The notes beneath the pieces were generated by a model that did not search any database, was not told the DNA's origin, and saw only the letters and a program-made list of their open reading frames with translations. From NCBI RefSeq assembly GCF_030816715.1, contig NZ_JAUSYH010000001.1, positions 5,766,001 through 5,830,000 of the forward strand: a stretch of DNA of 64,000 nt. The letters are read 5' to 3'. Position numbers and translations under genes: made by a program. Source of the DNA: Streptomyces achromogenes. Lineage in GTDB: Bacteria; Actinomycetota; Actinomycetes; Streptomycetales; Streptomycetaceae. Shown piece after piece: positions 8,178-16,552 of this stretch. Position 1 is the stretch's first letter; each line of letters begins with the position of its first letter.

Positions 8178-8873
8178 GTGGGTCCGGTCACCGGTACCGA
8201 CGCAGGGACCGACAACGGCCAGGCGGAGCTGCCCGAGGGCCAGGGTGTGAGCGGGGAGACGGGTGTGGAGTCCACCGCGGAGCGCAGCGCGCGCTTCGAG
8301 CGGGACGCGCTCGAGTTCCTCGACCAGATGTACTCGGCCGCCCTGCGCATGACACGCAACCCGGCGGACGCCGAGGACCTGGTGCAGGAGACCTACGCCA
8401 AGGCGTACGCGTCCTTCCACCAGTTCCGGGAGGGCACCAACCTCAAGGCCTGGCTCTACCGGATCCTCACCAACACCTTCATCAACTCGTACCGCAAGAA
8501 GCAGCGCGAACCCCAGCGCAGCGCGGCCGAGGAGATCGAGGACTGGCAGCTGGCGCGCGCCGAGTCGCACATGTCCACGGGTCTGCGCTCAGCCGAGTCG
8601 CAGGCGCTGGACCACCTGCCCGACTCGGACGTGAAGGCAGCGCTTCAGGCCATTCCGGAGGAGTTCCGGATCGCCGTGTATCTCGCGGACGTAGAAGGCT
8701 TTGCGTACAAGGAGATCGCGGACATCATGGGGACACCCATCGGCACGGTGATGTCCCGGCTGCACCGGGGCCGCCGTCAACTGCGCGGCATGCTCGAGGA
8801 CTACGCCCGTGAGCGCGGGCTGGTCCCGGCCGGCGCCGGAGAGTCGAACGAAGCGAAAGGTTCGGGCTCATGA
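8178..8873 (+). CDS. sigR: ECF sigma factor SigR (thiol-oxidative stress)
   Basis: A 231-residue group IV sigma factor. Region 2 covers [20 protein letters not shown] to the conserved [16 protein letters not shown]; region 4 is the HTH around [28 protein letters not shown]. It directs RNA polymerase to GGAAT-N18-GTT promoters of thioredoxin, mycothiol and proteolysis genes, and is held inactive by RsrA encoded immediately after it (ATGA overlap at 8870-8873). The GTG at 8178 has AGGAG almost abutting it, so initiation here is unusual; the longer form from 8022 is annotated separately. Confidence 0.95.
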
Positions 8874-9181
8874 GCTGCGGAGATCCGCACGAGACGGACT
8901 GCAGTGAGGTCCTCGACCACCTGTACGAGTATCTCGACAGCGAGATGCCTCCTCTCGACCGGGACAAGTTCCAGCACCACTTCGAGGAGTGCTCGCCCTG
9001 CCTGGAGAAGTACGGGCTGGAAGAGGCCGTGAAGAAGCTGGTCAAGCGGTGTTGCGGACAGGACGACGTGCCGACCGACCTGCGCGCCAAGGTCATGGGC
9101 CGGATCGACCTGATCCGCTCCGGCCAGGCCGTCCCCGAGCACGACGTGGCCACCACGTCGGCGACTCCGCAGGAGTCCTGA
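8870..9181 (+). CDS. rsrA: Zinc-binding redox-sensitive anti-sigma factor RsrA
   Basis: A 103-residue ZAS-family anti-sigma factor that binds SigR when reduced and zinc-loaded. The zinc site is the HxxxCxxC motif in HHFEECSPC (about residues 37-45), with an earlier Cys in DCSEVLDHL (about residue 11) that acts as the redox partner in the S. coelicolor protein. Disulfide formation releases zinc and SigR. Translation is coupled to sigR through a 4-bp overlap. The C-terminal tail is poorly conserved and probably disordered. Confidence 0.96.
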
Positions 9182-9340
9182 CCCGCCGGGCCCGAGCGCT
9201 CGCCCCCCGTCGGCGGACACCGGGCCCGGAGAGCGCCGCCGTCACCCGTATGTGCTAATCCGCGGGTGATACGCCCGCAGACCCACCCCCGGCCGTCCTA
9301 GGCTCCTGAGCCCGGACAGGCACGGCTGGGGGGAGTGGCC

Positions 9341-10654
9341 ATGGAGGGGATTCCGGCGCGGGCACGCGCTTACGTCGCCTGTGTCGCCCTCGGCGCGTTG
9401 TTGTGCACGCTCCCCTCCCTCCCCGGCGTGCGGACCCCCTGGTGGGCCGTCGCCCTGCTGGCCGCGGTGTACGCGGCGGGTGAGCAGGTCGCCCGGCGCA
9501 GGTTCGCCGCCACCCTCCATCCCGTGCTGCTCGCCGGGGCCTTCCTGCTGGCGCCGCCCGCGGCCGCCCTCGTCGCGCTGCCCGGCGCCCTGTTCTCACA
9601 CGTCGAGCAGCGCCCCTTCCTGCTCCGCCGCGTCTGGCGGGCCGCCGAGTCGTCGCTCGCCGTGTGGCTGGCGGCGCGGACGCACGGGACGCTCGGCGGG
9701 CGCGCGGCCGTGGCCGGCTCCGACCTGCCGTCCGCCCTCCTGCCGGCGGGCGCGGCGGTGCTGGTGTTCTGCGCCGCGCTCGCCCTCCTGGACGGCGGGA
9801 TGCTCGCGCTCGCCGAGGGACTCCCGCTGCGGGCGGTCTGCCAGGGGCTGTTCCTGCGCTCCCTCGCCCCGGTCGCCGTGCACGGCCTCGCCGGACTGAT
9901 GACGGCCGTGCTGTGGAGCAGCAGGTACGGCCCGGTCGCGGCGCTGCTGGTGCTCTTCCCGATGGCGGTGTCCTGGTGGGTGTTCGCCCAGTACCACCGT
10001 GAACGCGCCGCCCACCAGGCGACCATCCGCGCCCTGGTGCAGGCCGTCGACCTCAAGGACGGCTACACGCGCGGCCACAGCGAACGCGTCGGCCAGGCCT
10101 CCATGATGATCGGGCGTGAACTCGGCATGGACGAGCACCGGATCGAGATGCTCCGGTTCGCCGGCATCCTGCACGACGTCGGCAAACTCGGCGTCCCCAC
10201 CCGGCTGTTGCGCAAGGACGGGCCGCTGACGCCCGAGGAACGCCGGGTGATCGAGCTGCACCCCGAGTACGGGCACGAGATCACCCGCGGCATCTCCTTC
10301 CTCGGCGAGGCGCGTTCGGCGATCCTCCACCACCACGAGCGCGTCGACGGCAGCGGCTATCCCTACGGACTGGCGGGCGGTCAGATCCCGGAGTCCGCGC
10401 GGGTGGTCGCCGTCGCGGACGCCTTCGACGCGATGACCTCCACCCGCTCCTACAGCCGGGCCCGGCCCGTGGAGGCGGCCCTCGAGGAGCTGCGCCGGTG
10501 TGCGGGCTCGCACTTCGACCCCCGGATGGTCACCGCGCTGACCCGGGTCGTCGGCCGGGACGGCTGGCACCCGGTGGTCACCGCCGAGGAGACCCGGCCC
10601 GGCGTGCCGGCCCCCGCCCCGGCGCCCGACGACCGCTCGGGGGCCCGCCGGTGA
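9341..10654 (+). CDS. Membrane-anchored HD-GYP domain protein
   Basis: A 437-residue protein with an N-terminal hydrophobic half (about residues 8-215, around six membrane segments) and a cytoplasmic HD-GYP domain. The metal-binding HD lies in ILHDVGKLG and the GYP signature in HHERVDGSGYP, with downstream ADAFDAMTS; all key residues are present. HD-GYP enzymes hydrolyse cyclic di-GMP, a key signal in Streptomyces development, so this is a candidate c-di-GMP phosphodiesterase. The ATG at 9341 has GGGGGAG 6 nt upstream. The next gene encodes a related but degenerate copy and overlaps by 4 bp. Confidence 0.92.
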   Translation: MEGIPARARAYVACVALGALLCTLPSLPGVRTPWWAVALLAAVYAAGEQVARRRFAATLHPVLLAGAFLLAPPAAALVALPGALFSHVEQRPFLLRRVWRAAESSLAVWLAARTHGTLGGRAAVAGSDLPSALLPAGAAVLVFCAALALLDGGMLALAEGLPLRAVCQGLFLRSLAPVAVHGLAGLMTAVLWSSRYGPVAALLVLFPMAVSWWVFAQYHRERAAHQATIRALVQAVDLKDGYTRGHSERVGQASMMIGRELGMDEHRIEMLRFAGILHDVGKLGVPTRLLRKDGPLTPEERRVIELHPEYGHEITRGISFLGEARSAILHHHERVDGSGYPYGLAGGQIPESARVVAVADAFDAMTSTRSYSRARPVEAALEELRRCAGSHFDPRMVTALTRVVGRDGWHPVVTAEETRPGVPAPAPAPDDRSGARR

Positions 10655-11955
10655 CCTCCTGCCACGAGCCGGGGGCGCCGATGACCTCCCGCCGCGCCCT
10701 GGCCGCCCTCTACGCGGCCGCCGCCCTGCTGGCCGCCGGCTCCCTGCTCGTCACGTTCCTGGCGGGCCTGCGGGAGCGCCCCGTCGCGCTCGCCTTCGGG
10801 ATCCTCGTGGCCGTCGGCGAGCCGGCCCTCGCGCGCTCCCGGCTCCGCCCGGGCGAGGCGAGCCCGGTGAGCGGGCCCGGACTGCGCGAGACCGCGCCGC
10901 TCGGCGCCGCCGGCTCCCTGTCGTACGCGCTGCTCGGGGAGCACGCCGGGCATCCCACCCACCACGGGGTGGCGCAGGTCGTGGCGGTGGTCGCGGCCGC
11001 CTCCCTGCTGGGCAGCGTGCCCCAGCTGGCCCGCGGGCAGGGGCCCGTCCTCGACCATCTGGTCCGGCGCGTGCTGGCCGTCGGGTTCGCCGCGGCCTGT
11101 TTCCAGCCCCTGTACAACCGCGGGGCGTTCGACGGCTGGGGCGGCCCGGCGTACGCGCTGCTGCTGCTCGCGCTGCTGGTCCTGACCGTCCTGTGCGACG
11201 CCGTGGTCGCGGCCGCCCTCGCCCGCTCCCGCACCGGCTGGCCGTTCGCTCCGCTGCTGCGCGACGAGCTGCGGGCGGTGCCCGGGATCGGGTCGGCGGT
11301 CTGCGCGACCGGCGCGGTGATGGCGCTCGCGGTAGCCGTCGTCGGGTTGTGGGCGCTCCCCGTGTTCTCGGTGCCGCTGCTGCTCACCCAGCTGTCCCTG
11401 CGCCGCTACGCGGCCGTCCGCGCCACCTACCGGCAGACCATCGCCTGTCTCGCCCGGGCCACCGAGATCGCCGGGTACACCCCGCCCGGGCACGCCCGCC
11501 GGGTCGCCGCGCTCAGCCAGGCGGTGGGCCGGGACCTGCGGCTGCCGGAGCCCGAGCTGACCGTCCTCGAGTACGCGGCACTGATGCACGACATCGGGCA
11601 GCTCAGCCTCGTCGACCCGGTTCCGGCGGGCGCCACGGCCGGCCTGCCGGCGGCCGAGCAGCGGCGGATCGCGCTGCTCGGCGGAGCCGTCGTCCGCCAG
11701 ACCGGGGTGAGCGCCCAGGTGGCGACGGTCGTCGAGCGGCAGGCCGACCCCTACCCGGAGCAACCGGTGGCCGCCCGCATAGTCCGGGCGGTGAACGCAT
11801 ACGAGGAGAGGGTGCGGGGCAGCGGTCCCGACGGACCTCTCACCGCTCTGGAGGAGCTGCGCCTGGGCACCGGCCGGGAGTACGCGCCCGAGGTGGTGGA
11901 GGCGCTGGCCAGGGTGGTTTCGAGGTCGGGTCTTACCCTGCCCGCGGGTGGGTAA
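10651..11955 (+). CDS. Degenerate HD-domain membrane protein, tandem paralogue
   Basis: A 434-residue protein with the same plan as its upstream neighbour: hydrophobic N-terminal half, then an HD domain. The HD survives as ALMHDIGQLS, but the Lys of HDxGK is Gln, and the HHExxDGxGYP segment is replaced by VVERQADPYPEQ, so the GYP signature is gone. It probably lacks phosphodiesterase activity and may regulate or pair with the intact enzyme. The GTG at 10651 overlaps the upstream stop (GTGA); an ATG at 10681 is an alternative start. Confidence 0.85.
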   Translation: MTSCHEPGAPMTSRRALAALYAAAALLAAGSLLVTFLAGLRERPVALAFGILVAVGEPALARSRLRPGEASPVSGPGLRETAPLGAAGSLSYALLGEHAGHPTHHGVAQVVAVVAAASLLGSVPQLARGQGPVLDHLVRRVLAVGFAAACFQPLYNRGAFDGWGGPAYALLLLALLVLTVLCDAVVAAALARSRTGWPFAPLLRDELRAVPGIGSAVCATGAVMALAVAVVGLWALPVFSVPLLLTQLSLRRYAAVRATYRQTIACLARATEIAGYTPPGHARRVAALSQAVGRDLRLPEPELTVLEYAALMHDIGQLSLVDPVPAGATAGLPAAEQRRIALLGGAVVRQTGVSAQVATVVERQADPYPEQPVAARIVRAVNAYEERVRGSGPDGPLTALEELRLGTGREYAPEVVEALARVVSRSGLTLPAGG

Positions 11956-12060
11956 CCCATGGGTAATGAGCGGCCTTCCGGCCACACGTGGTTGGATGCG
12001 AGGGAGAGAGTGTCCGGGGGCACTGGCCAGCCCACAGAACGGAACTGGCAGGCGGGAATC

Positions 12061-13041
12061 GTGAGGATCTTCGGCAAGGGACGGCACCGGCCCTCCGCCT
12101 CCTGGCGGCAGGCCACCGACCGCGCGTTCACGCTGATCGGCGACGGGCGGTACGAGGACGCCGGCGCGCTCCTGACGCGCGCCGCCGACCTGGAACCCTG
12201 GCTTTCCGAGTCCTGGTTCAACCTCGCCCTGCTGCACAAGTTCCGGCACGACTGGGAGCAGGCCCGCACGGCCGGGCTGCGCGCCGTCGCCCTGCTCGAC
12301 CGGGAGGCGGGGGCCCCCGACTGGTGGAACGTGGGCATCGCCGCCACCGCCCTGCAGGACTGGCCGCTGGCCCGCCGCTCCTGGCAGGCGTACGGGCTGC
12401 ACGTGCCGGGGGAGGCCACGGGCGCGGGCGAGCCCGTCGGCATGGAGCTGGGCAGCGCGGCCGTACGGCTGTCGCCCGAGGGCGAGGCCGAGGTGGTGTG
12501 GGGGCGGCGGCTGGATCCCGCCCGTATGGAGGTGCTGTCGATCCCGCTGCCGTCCTCCGGGCGCCGCTGGGGCGAGGTCGTGCTGCACGACGGGGTGCCG
12601 CACGGTGAGCGGACCACCTCCGCGGGCCACTCCTATCCCGTCTTCGACGAGATCGAGCTGTGGGCCCCGTCCCCCGTGCCCACCTGGGTGGTCCTGCTGG
12701 AGGCGGCCTCCGAGGCGGACCGGGACGCCCTGGAGCAGCTGGCCGCCGACGCGGGCTTCGCGGCGGAGGACTGGTCGTCCTCGGTGCGGCTGCTGTGCCG
12801 GATGTGCTCGGAGTCGCGGATGCCCTCCGACGAGGGGGACGGCGAGCACCTCGACCCGCACGACCACAGCGAGCCGGGGCACCCGGGCCCGCTGGGCCAC
12901 GTGACCGACGGGCAGCTGTGGGCGCCGGAACGGGAGTGCGGGGTGGCCGCGCCCGCCTCGCTGGTGCGGGGGCTGCTGGACGGGTGGGTCGCCGACAGCC
13001 CGGACACCCGTGACTGGCGGGACCTGGAAGAGGTCTGTTAG
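12061..13041 (+). CDS. Tetratricopeptide-repeat protein
   Basis: A 326-residue soluble protein. The first third has TPR-like helices (GDGRYEDAGALLTRAADLEP, then SWFNLALLHKFRHDWEQA). The remainder holds a beta-rich region and a Cys-containing segment (LLCRMCSESRMP) followed by an acidic His-rich stretch (DPHDHSEPGH) that might bind metal. Function is unknown; such genes are conserved upstream of def in Streptomyces as far as I recall. I start it at the GTG at 12061 (MRIFGKGR); an in-frame ATG at 11959 would add 34 residues. Confidence 0.75.
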   Translation: MRIFGKGRHRPSASWRQATDRAFTLIGDGRYEDAGALLTRAADLEPWLSESWFNLALLHKFRHDWEQARTAGLRAVALLDREAGAPDWWNVGIAATALQDWPLARRSWQAYGLHVPGEATGAGEPVGMELGSAAVRLSPEGEAEVVWGRRLDPARMEVLSIPLPSSGRRWGEVVLHDGVPHGERTTSAGHSYPVFDEIELWAPSPVPTWVVLLEAASEADRDALEQLAADAGFAAEDWSSSVRLLCRMCSESRMPSDEGDGEHLDPHDHSEPGHPGPLGHVTDGQLWAPERECGVAAPASLVRGLLDGWVADSPDTRDWRDLEEVC

Positions 13042-13132
13042 CCGTCCCCGTACCCTGTATCAGCGACGAACCCCCGGGCGGGGGTCCGAGGGCAGCCCTC
13101 GGAGGACACAGTCAGGAAGGCATACGTCGGTC

Positions 13133-13783
13133 ATGGCGCAGCAGGACACCGATCAGCAGCACGGGGGCGTGCTCCCCGTGGACGACGAGGGCTTCGTCAT
13201 CGACACCGAGGAGACGGAGGAGCGCGAGCGGGCCCACCGTGAGCGCGGCGTCTCGCGGCCGATCACGGTCGTCGGCAACCCGGTGCTCCACAAGGAGTGC
13301 AGGGACGTCACCGAGTTCGACGACGAGCTGCTGAAGCTGGTGGACGACATGTTCGCCTCGCAGCGCACCGCGGAGGGCGTGGGCCTGGCCGCCAACCAGA
13401 TCGGCGTGGACCTGAAGGTCTTCGTCTACGACTGCCCCGACGACGAGGGCGCCCGGCACGTCGGCGTCGTCTGCAACCCGAAGCTCGTCGAGCTGCCCGC
13501 GGACCGGCGCCGGCTGGACGACAGCAACGAGGGCTGTCTGTCGGTGCCGACCGCCTACGCGGCGCTGGCCCGTCCGGACTACGCCGAGGTGACGGGGCAG
13601 GACGAGCGGGGCAACCCGATCAAGGTGCGCGGCACCGGGTACTTCGCACGGTGTTTGCAGCACGAGACCGATCACCTCTACGGGTACCTCTACATCGACC
13701 GTCTCTCCAAGCGTGAACGCAAGGACGCGCTGCGGCAGATGGCCGAGAACGAGCCGCGTTACCCCGTGGTCGCCAACGGCTGA
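13133..13783 (+). CDS. def: Peptide deformylase
   Basis: A 216-residue iron/zinc hydrolase that removes the formyl group from nascent proteins. All three family motifs are present: GVGLAANQIG, EGCLSVP (metal-binding Cys) and QHETDHLYG (HExxH). An acidic extension of about 45 residues precedes the core. The start is the ATG at 13133, preceded by GGAAGG. A strong hairpin terminator follows the stop. Confidence 0.96.
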   Translation: MAQQDTDQQHGGVLPVDDEGFVIDTEETEERERAHRERGVSRPITVVGNPVLHKECRDVTEFDDELLKLVDDMFASQRTAEGVGLAANQIGVDLKVFVYDCPDDEGARHVGVVCNPKLVELPADRRRLDDSNEGCLSVPTAYAALARPDYAEVTGQDERGNPIKVRGTGYFARCLQHETDHLYGYLYIDRLSKRERKDALRQMAENEPRYPVVANG

Positions 13784-13800
13784 GCCCCCTGCGCACACAC

Positions 13801-13833
13801 GACGCCGGTCCGGACTTCTTCCGGACCGGCGTC
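13801..13833 (+). terminator. Hairpin terminator after def
   Basis: GACGCCGGTCCGG at 13801-13813 pairs perfectly with CCGGACCGGCGTC at 13821-13833 around a 7-base loop. There is no U-tract, as is usual in Streptomyces. Confidence 0.85.
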
Positions 13834-14065
13834 GTTCGTGTGTCCGACGGATGTTCGGTCGCTTGCGCACATCTCCTGTACATCTGCCGACCCGTAACCG
13901 GTCATGTGGGGGCGGATTCCCGGCATGTTGGGGTAGTGAATGAAGCAAATCCGTTCCCAGAACGGTCAGTTGTAGTGCTGAATGGGATGAGCGGGGATAC
14001 GCAACGGCGCACGCCCGGCACGGCAGGAGGGGTGTGCGCCCACTGGCGGCTGAGAGGGGTTGTTC

Positions 14066-15175
14066 GTGCCAGCTTTCCCATACAGCACCACATACAGCAC
14101 CACATACAGCACCACGGCGACGGTGACCGTGCCCGCGGTTCCTCCCGCGCTCTCTCTTCCGGTCATCGAGGCGGCGTTTCCCCGGCAACTGCACCCATAT
14201 TGGCCCCGGTTGCAGGAAAACACCCGCTCCTGGCTGCTGGAAAAGCGGCTGATGCCGGCGGAGAAGGTCGCAGAATATGCCGACGGTCTTTGCTACACGG
14301 ACTTGATGGCGGGCTACTACCTCGGCGCACCCGACGAGGTCCTGCAAGCCATAGCCGACTACAGCGCCTGGTTCTTCGTCTGGGACGACCGGCACGACCG
14401 TGACGTCGTGCACGGCCGGGTGTCCTCCTGGCGGCAGCTCAGGTTCCGCTTGCACGCGGCCCTGGACTCCCCGGCGGAGCATCTGACCCACCGGGATCCG
14501 CTGGTCGCCGGGCTCGCGGACAGCGTGGGCAGGCTGTACTCCTTCCTTCCCGGCACCTGGAACGCCCGGTTCGCCCGGCACTTCCACACCGTGATCGAGG
14601 CGTACGACCGGGAATTCCACAACCGCGTCGAGGGACGCATTCCCGGTGTCGAGGAATACCTCGCCCTGCGCCGGCTCACCTTCGCACACTGGATCTGGAC
14701 CGACCTGTTGGAGCCGAGCGCGGGATGCGAACTCCCGGACTCGGTGCGGAAACACCCGTCCTATCGGCGCGCGGCCCTGCTGAGTCAGGATTTCGCCGCC
14801 TGGTACAACGACCTCTGCTCCCTCCCCAAGGAATTGGCGGGCGACGAGGTGCATAATCTCGGAATCAGTCTCGTAACCCATCAGGGGATGACCCTCGAAG
14901 AGGCCGTAGAGGAAACAAGGCGACGCATCGAAGAATGTATTTCCGAGTTCCTCGCCGTTGAGAAGGATGTCCTGAGGCTGGCCGACCGACTCACCGACGG
15001 TACCGTTCGCGGAATGCGACTCGGCGCCGCGGTGCGGGCCTGCCTCGGCAATATGCGGCACTGGTTCAGTTCCGTCTACTGGTTCCACCACGAGTCCGGC
15101 CGATACATGGTCGACAGCTGGGACGACCGGTCCACGCCCCCGTACGTCAACAACGAAGCGGCAGGTGAGAAATGA
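14066..15175 (+). CDS. cyc1: epi-Isozizaene synthase (class I sesquiterpene cyclase)
   Basis: A 369-residue terpene cyclase that converts farnesyl diphosphate to epi-isozizaene, the precursor of the antibiotic albaflavenone. The Mg-binding motifs are DDRHD (about residue 109) and NDLCSLPKE (NSE/DTE type, about residue 250). The central sequence (CYTDLMAGYYLGAPDEV, AYDREFHNR) and C-terminus (STPPYVNNEAAGEK) match the S. coelicolor enzyme as I remember it. The N-terminus differs: it contains a threefold YSTT repeat. I start at GTG 14066, which has GAGAGGGG about 6 nt upstream; a TTG at 14060 is possible. Overlaps the P450 gene by 4 bp. Confidence 0.95.
   Translation: MPAFPYSTTYSTTYSTTATVTVPAVPPALSLPVIEAAFPRQLHPYWPRLQENTRSWLLEKRLMPAEKVAEYADGLCYTDLMAGYYLGAPDEVLQAIADYSAWFFVWDDRHDRDVVHGRVSSWRQLRFRLHAALDSPAEHLTHRDPLVAGLADSVGRLYSFLPGTWNARFARHFHTVIEAYDREFHNRVEGRIPGVEEYLALRRLTFAHWIWTDLLEPSAGCELPDSVRKHPSYRRAALLSQDFAAWYNDLCSLPKELAGDEVHNLGISLVTHQGMTLEEAVEETRRRIEECISEFLAVEKDVLRLADRLTDGTVRGMRLGAAVRACLGNMRHWFSSVYWFHHESGRYMVDSWDDRSTPPYVNNEAAGEK
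14079..14114 (+). repeat. Three 12-bp tandem repeats inside the terpene synthase gene
   Basis: CATACAGCACCA occurs three times head to tail without mismatch (14079-14090, 14091-14102, 14103-14114). The unit is a multiple of three, so the protein gains YSTT three times near its N-terminus, upstream of the cyclase fold, where the S. coelicolor protein has unrelated short sequence. Confidence 0.92.
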
Positions 15176-16542
15176 CCGTCGAGTCGGTGAAACCCGCGAC
15201 CGCCGGGGCACCCGAACTGCGTGAGCCACCGTTGGCCGGTGGCAGGGTGCCGCTCCTCGGGCACGGCTGGAAGCTGGCCCGTGACCCGCTGGCCTTCCTG
15301 GCCCGGCTCCGCGACCACGGCGACGTCGTCCGCCTCAGGCTCGGCCCCAAGACGGTGTACGCCGTCACCGCGCCGGACCTCACCGGGGCGCTGGCGCTCA
15401 GCCCCGACTACATCATCTCCGGCCCCCTGTGGGAGTCCCTGGAGAGCCTGCTCGGCAAAGAGGGCGTCGCCACGGCCAACGGACCGCTGCACCGCCGCCA
15501 GCGGCGCACGATCCAGCCCGCGTTCCGGCTCGACGCCATCCCCGGCTACGGCCCGATCATGGAGGAGGAGGCGCACGCGCTCGTCGAGCGCTGGACGAGG
15601 GGCGAGGTCCTCGACGTCACCGCGGAGGCCTTCCGGGTGGCCGTGCGCATCTCGGCCCGCTGCCTGATGCGCGGCAGCTATATGGACACCCGGTCCGAGC
15701 GCATCACCTCCGCGCTCGCCACGCTGTTCGCCGGTATGTACCAGCGCATGGTCGTACCTCTCGGTCCGCTTTATCGGGTACCGATTCCGGCCAACCGCGA
15801 ATTCAACCGGGCGCTGGCCGATCTGCACCGGCTGGTGGACGAGATCGTCGCCGACCGCAGGGCATCCGGTCAAAAACCGGACGATTTGCTGACGGCTTTG
15901 CTGGAGGCGAAGGACGAGAATGGCGACCCGATCGGGGAACAGGAGATCCACGACCAGGTCGTCGCGATACTCACCCCGGGCAGCGAAACCGCCGGCTCGG
16001 TGGTCATGTCGTTGCTCCACGTCCTCACCGAGCACCCGGATCAAGTGGACAAGATCCGCGAAGAGGTGAAAAACGTTGTCGGTGACCGGCCGGTCGCATT
16101 CGACGACGTCCGAAAGCTCCGGCACACCGCCAATGTCGTCGTCGAGACCATGCGGCTCTATCCCGCCGTATGGATATTGACCCGGCGCGCGGTGACCGAC
16201 ACGGAGCTCGGCGGTTACCGCATTCCCGCCGGGGCCGACATCGTCTACAGCCCGTACGCGGTGCAGCGCGACCCGCGGTCGTACGAGCGGCACACGGAGT
16301 TCGACCCCGACCGCTGGCTGCCCGGCCGCTCCCCGGAGCTGCCGAAGTACGCCATGACGCCGTTCGGCGTCGGCAACCGCAAGTGCCCGAGCGACCACTT
16401 CTCGATGGCCGAGCTGACGTTGATCACGGCGGTGGTGGCGAACGCGTTCCGCTTCGAGCCGGCCCCCGGCTCCGACAACCGGACGCGCATCGGCATCACG
16501 CTGCGGCCGCGCCGGCTGCTGCTGCGGGCGGTACCCGGGTGA
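15172..16542 (+). CDS. Cytochrome P450 CYP170A (albaflavenone monooxygenase)
   Basis: A 456-residue P450 that oxidises epi-isozizaene at C4 in two steps to albaflavenone. Landmarks: I-helix TPGSETAGS, ETMRLYP (ExxR), FDPDRWLP, and the heme loop FGVGNRKCPSDHFSMAE with the axial Cys. Coupling to the cyclase gene (ATGA overlap) fixes the role. S. coelicolor CYP170A1 also has a moonlighting farnesene synthase site with a DDxxD-type motif; DENGD in LLEAKDENGDPIGEQ may be its counterpart here, by recollection only. Confidence 0.94.
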   Translation: MTVESVKPATAGAPELREPPLAGGRVPLLGHGWKLARDPLAFLARLRDHGDVVRLRLGPKTVYAVTAPDLTGALALSPDYIISGPLWESLESLLGKEGVATANGPLHRRQRRTIQPAFRLDAIPGYGPIMEEEAHALVERWTRGEVLDVTAEAFRVAVRISARCLMRGSYMDTRSERITSALATLFAGMYQRMVVPLGPLYRVPIPANREFNRALADLHRLVDEIVADRRASGQKPDDLLTALLEAKDENGDPIGEQEIHDQVVAILTPGSETAGSVVMSLLHVLTEHPDQVDKIREEVKNVVGDRPVAFDDVRKLRHTANVVVETMRLYPAVWILTRRAVTDTELGGYRIPAGADIVYSPYAVQRDPRSYERHTEFDPDRWLPGRSPELPKYAMTPFGVGNRKCPSDHFSMAELTLITAVVANAFRFEPAPGSDNRTRIGITLRPRRLLLRAVPG

Positions 16543-16552
16543 GAACCGCGGC

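Noticed and set aside
14079..14114. CRISPR-like repeat
   Set aside because: Units are directly adjacent without spacers and lie in frame within a gene.
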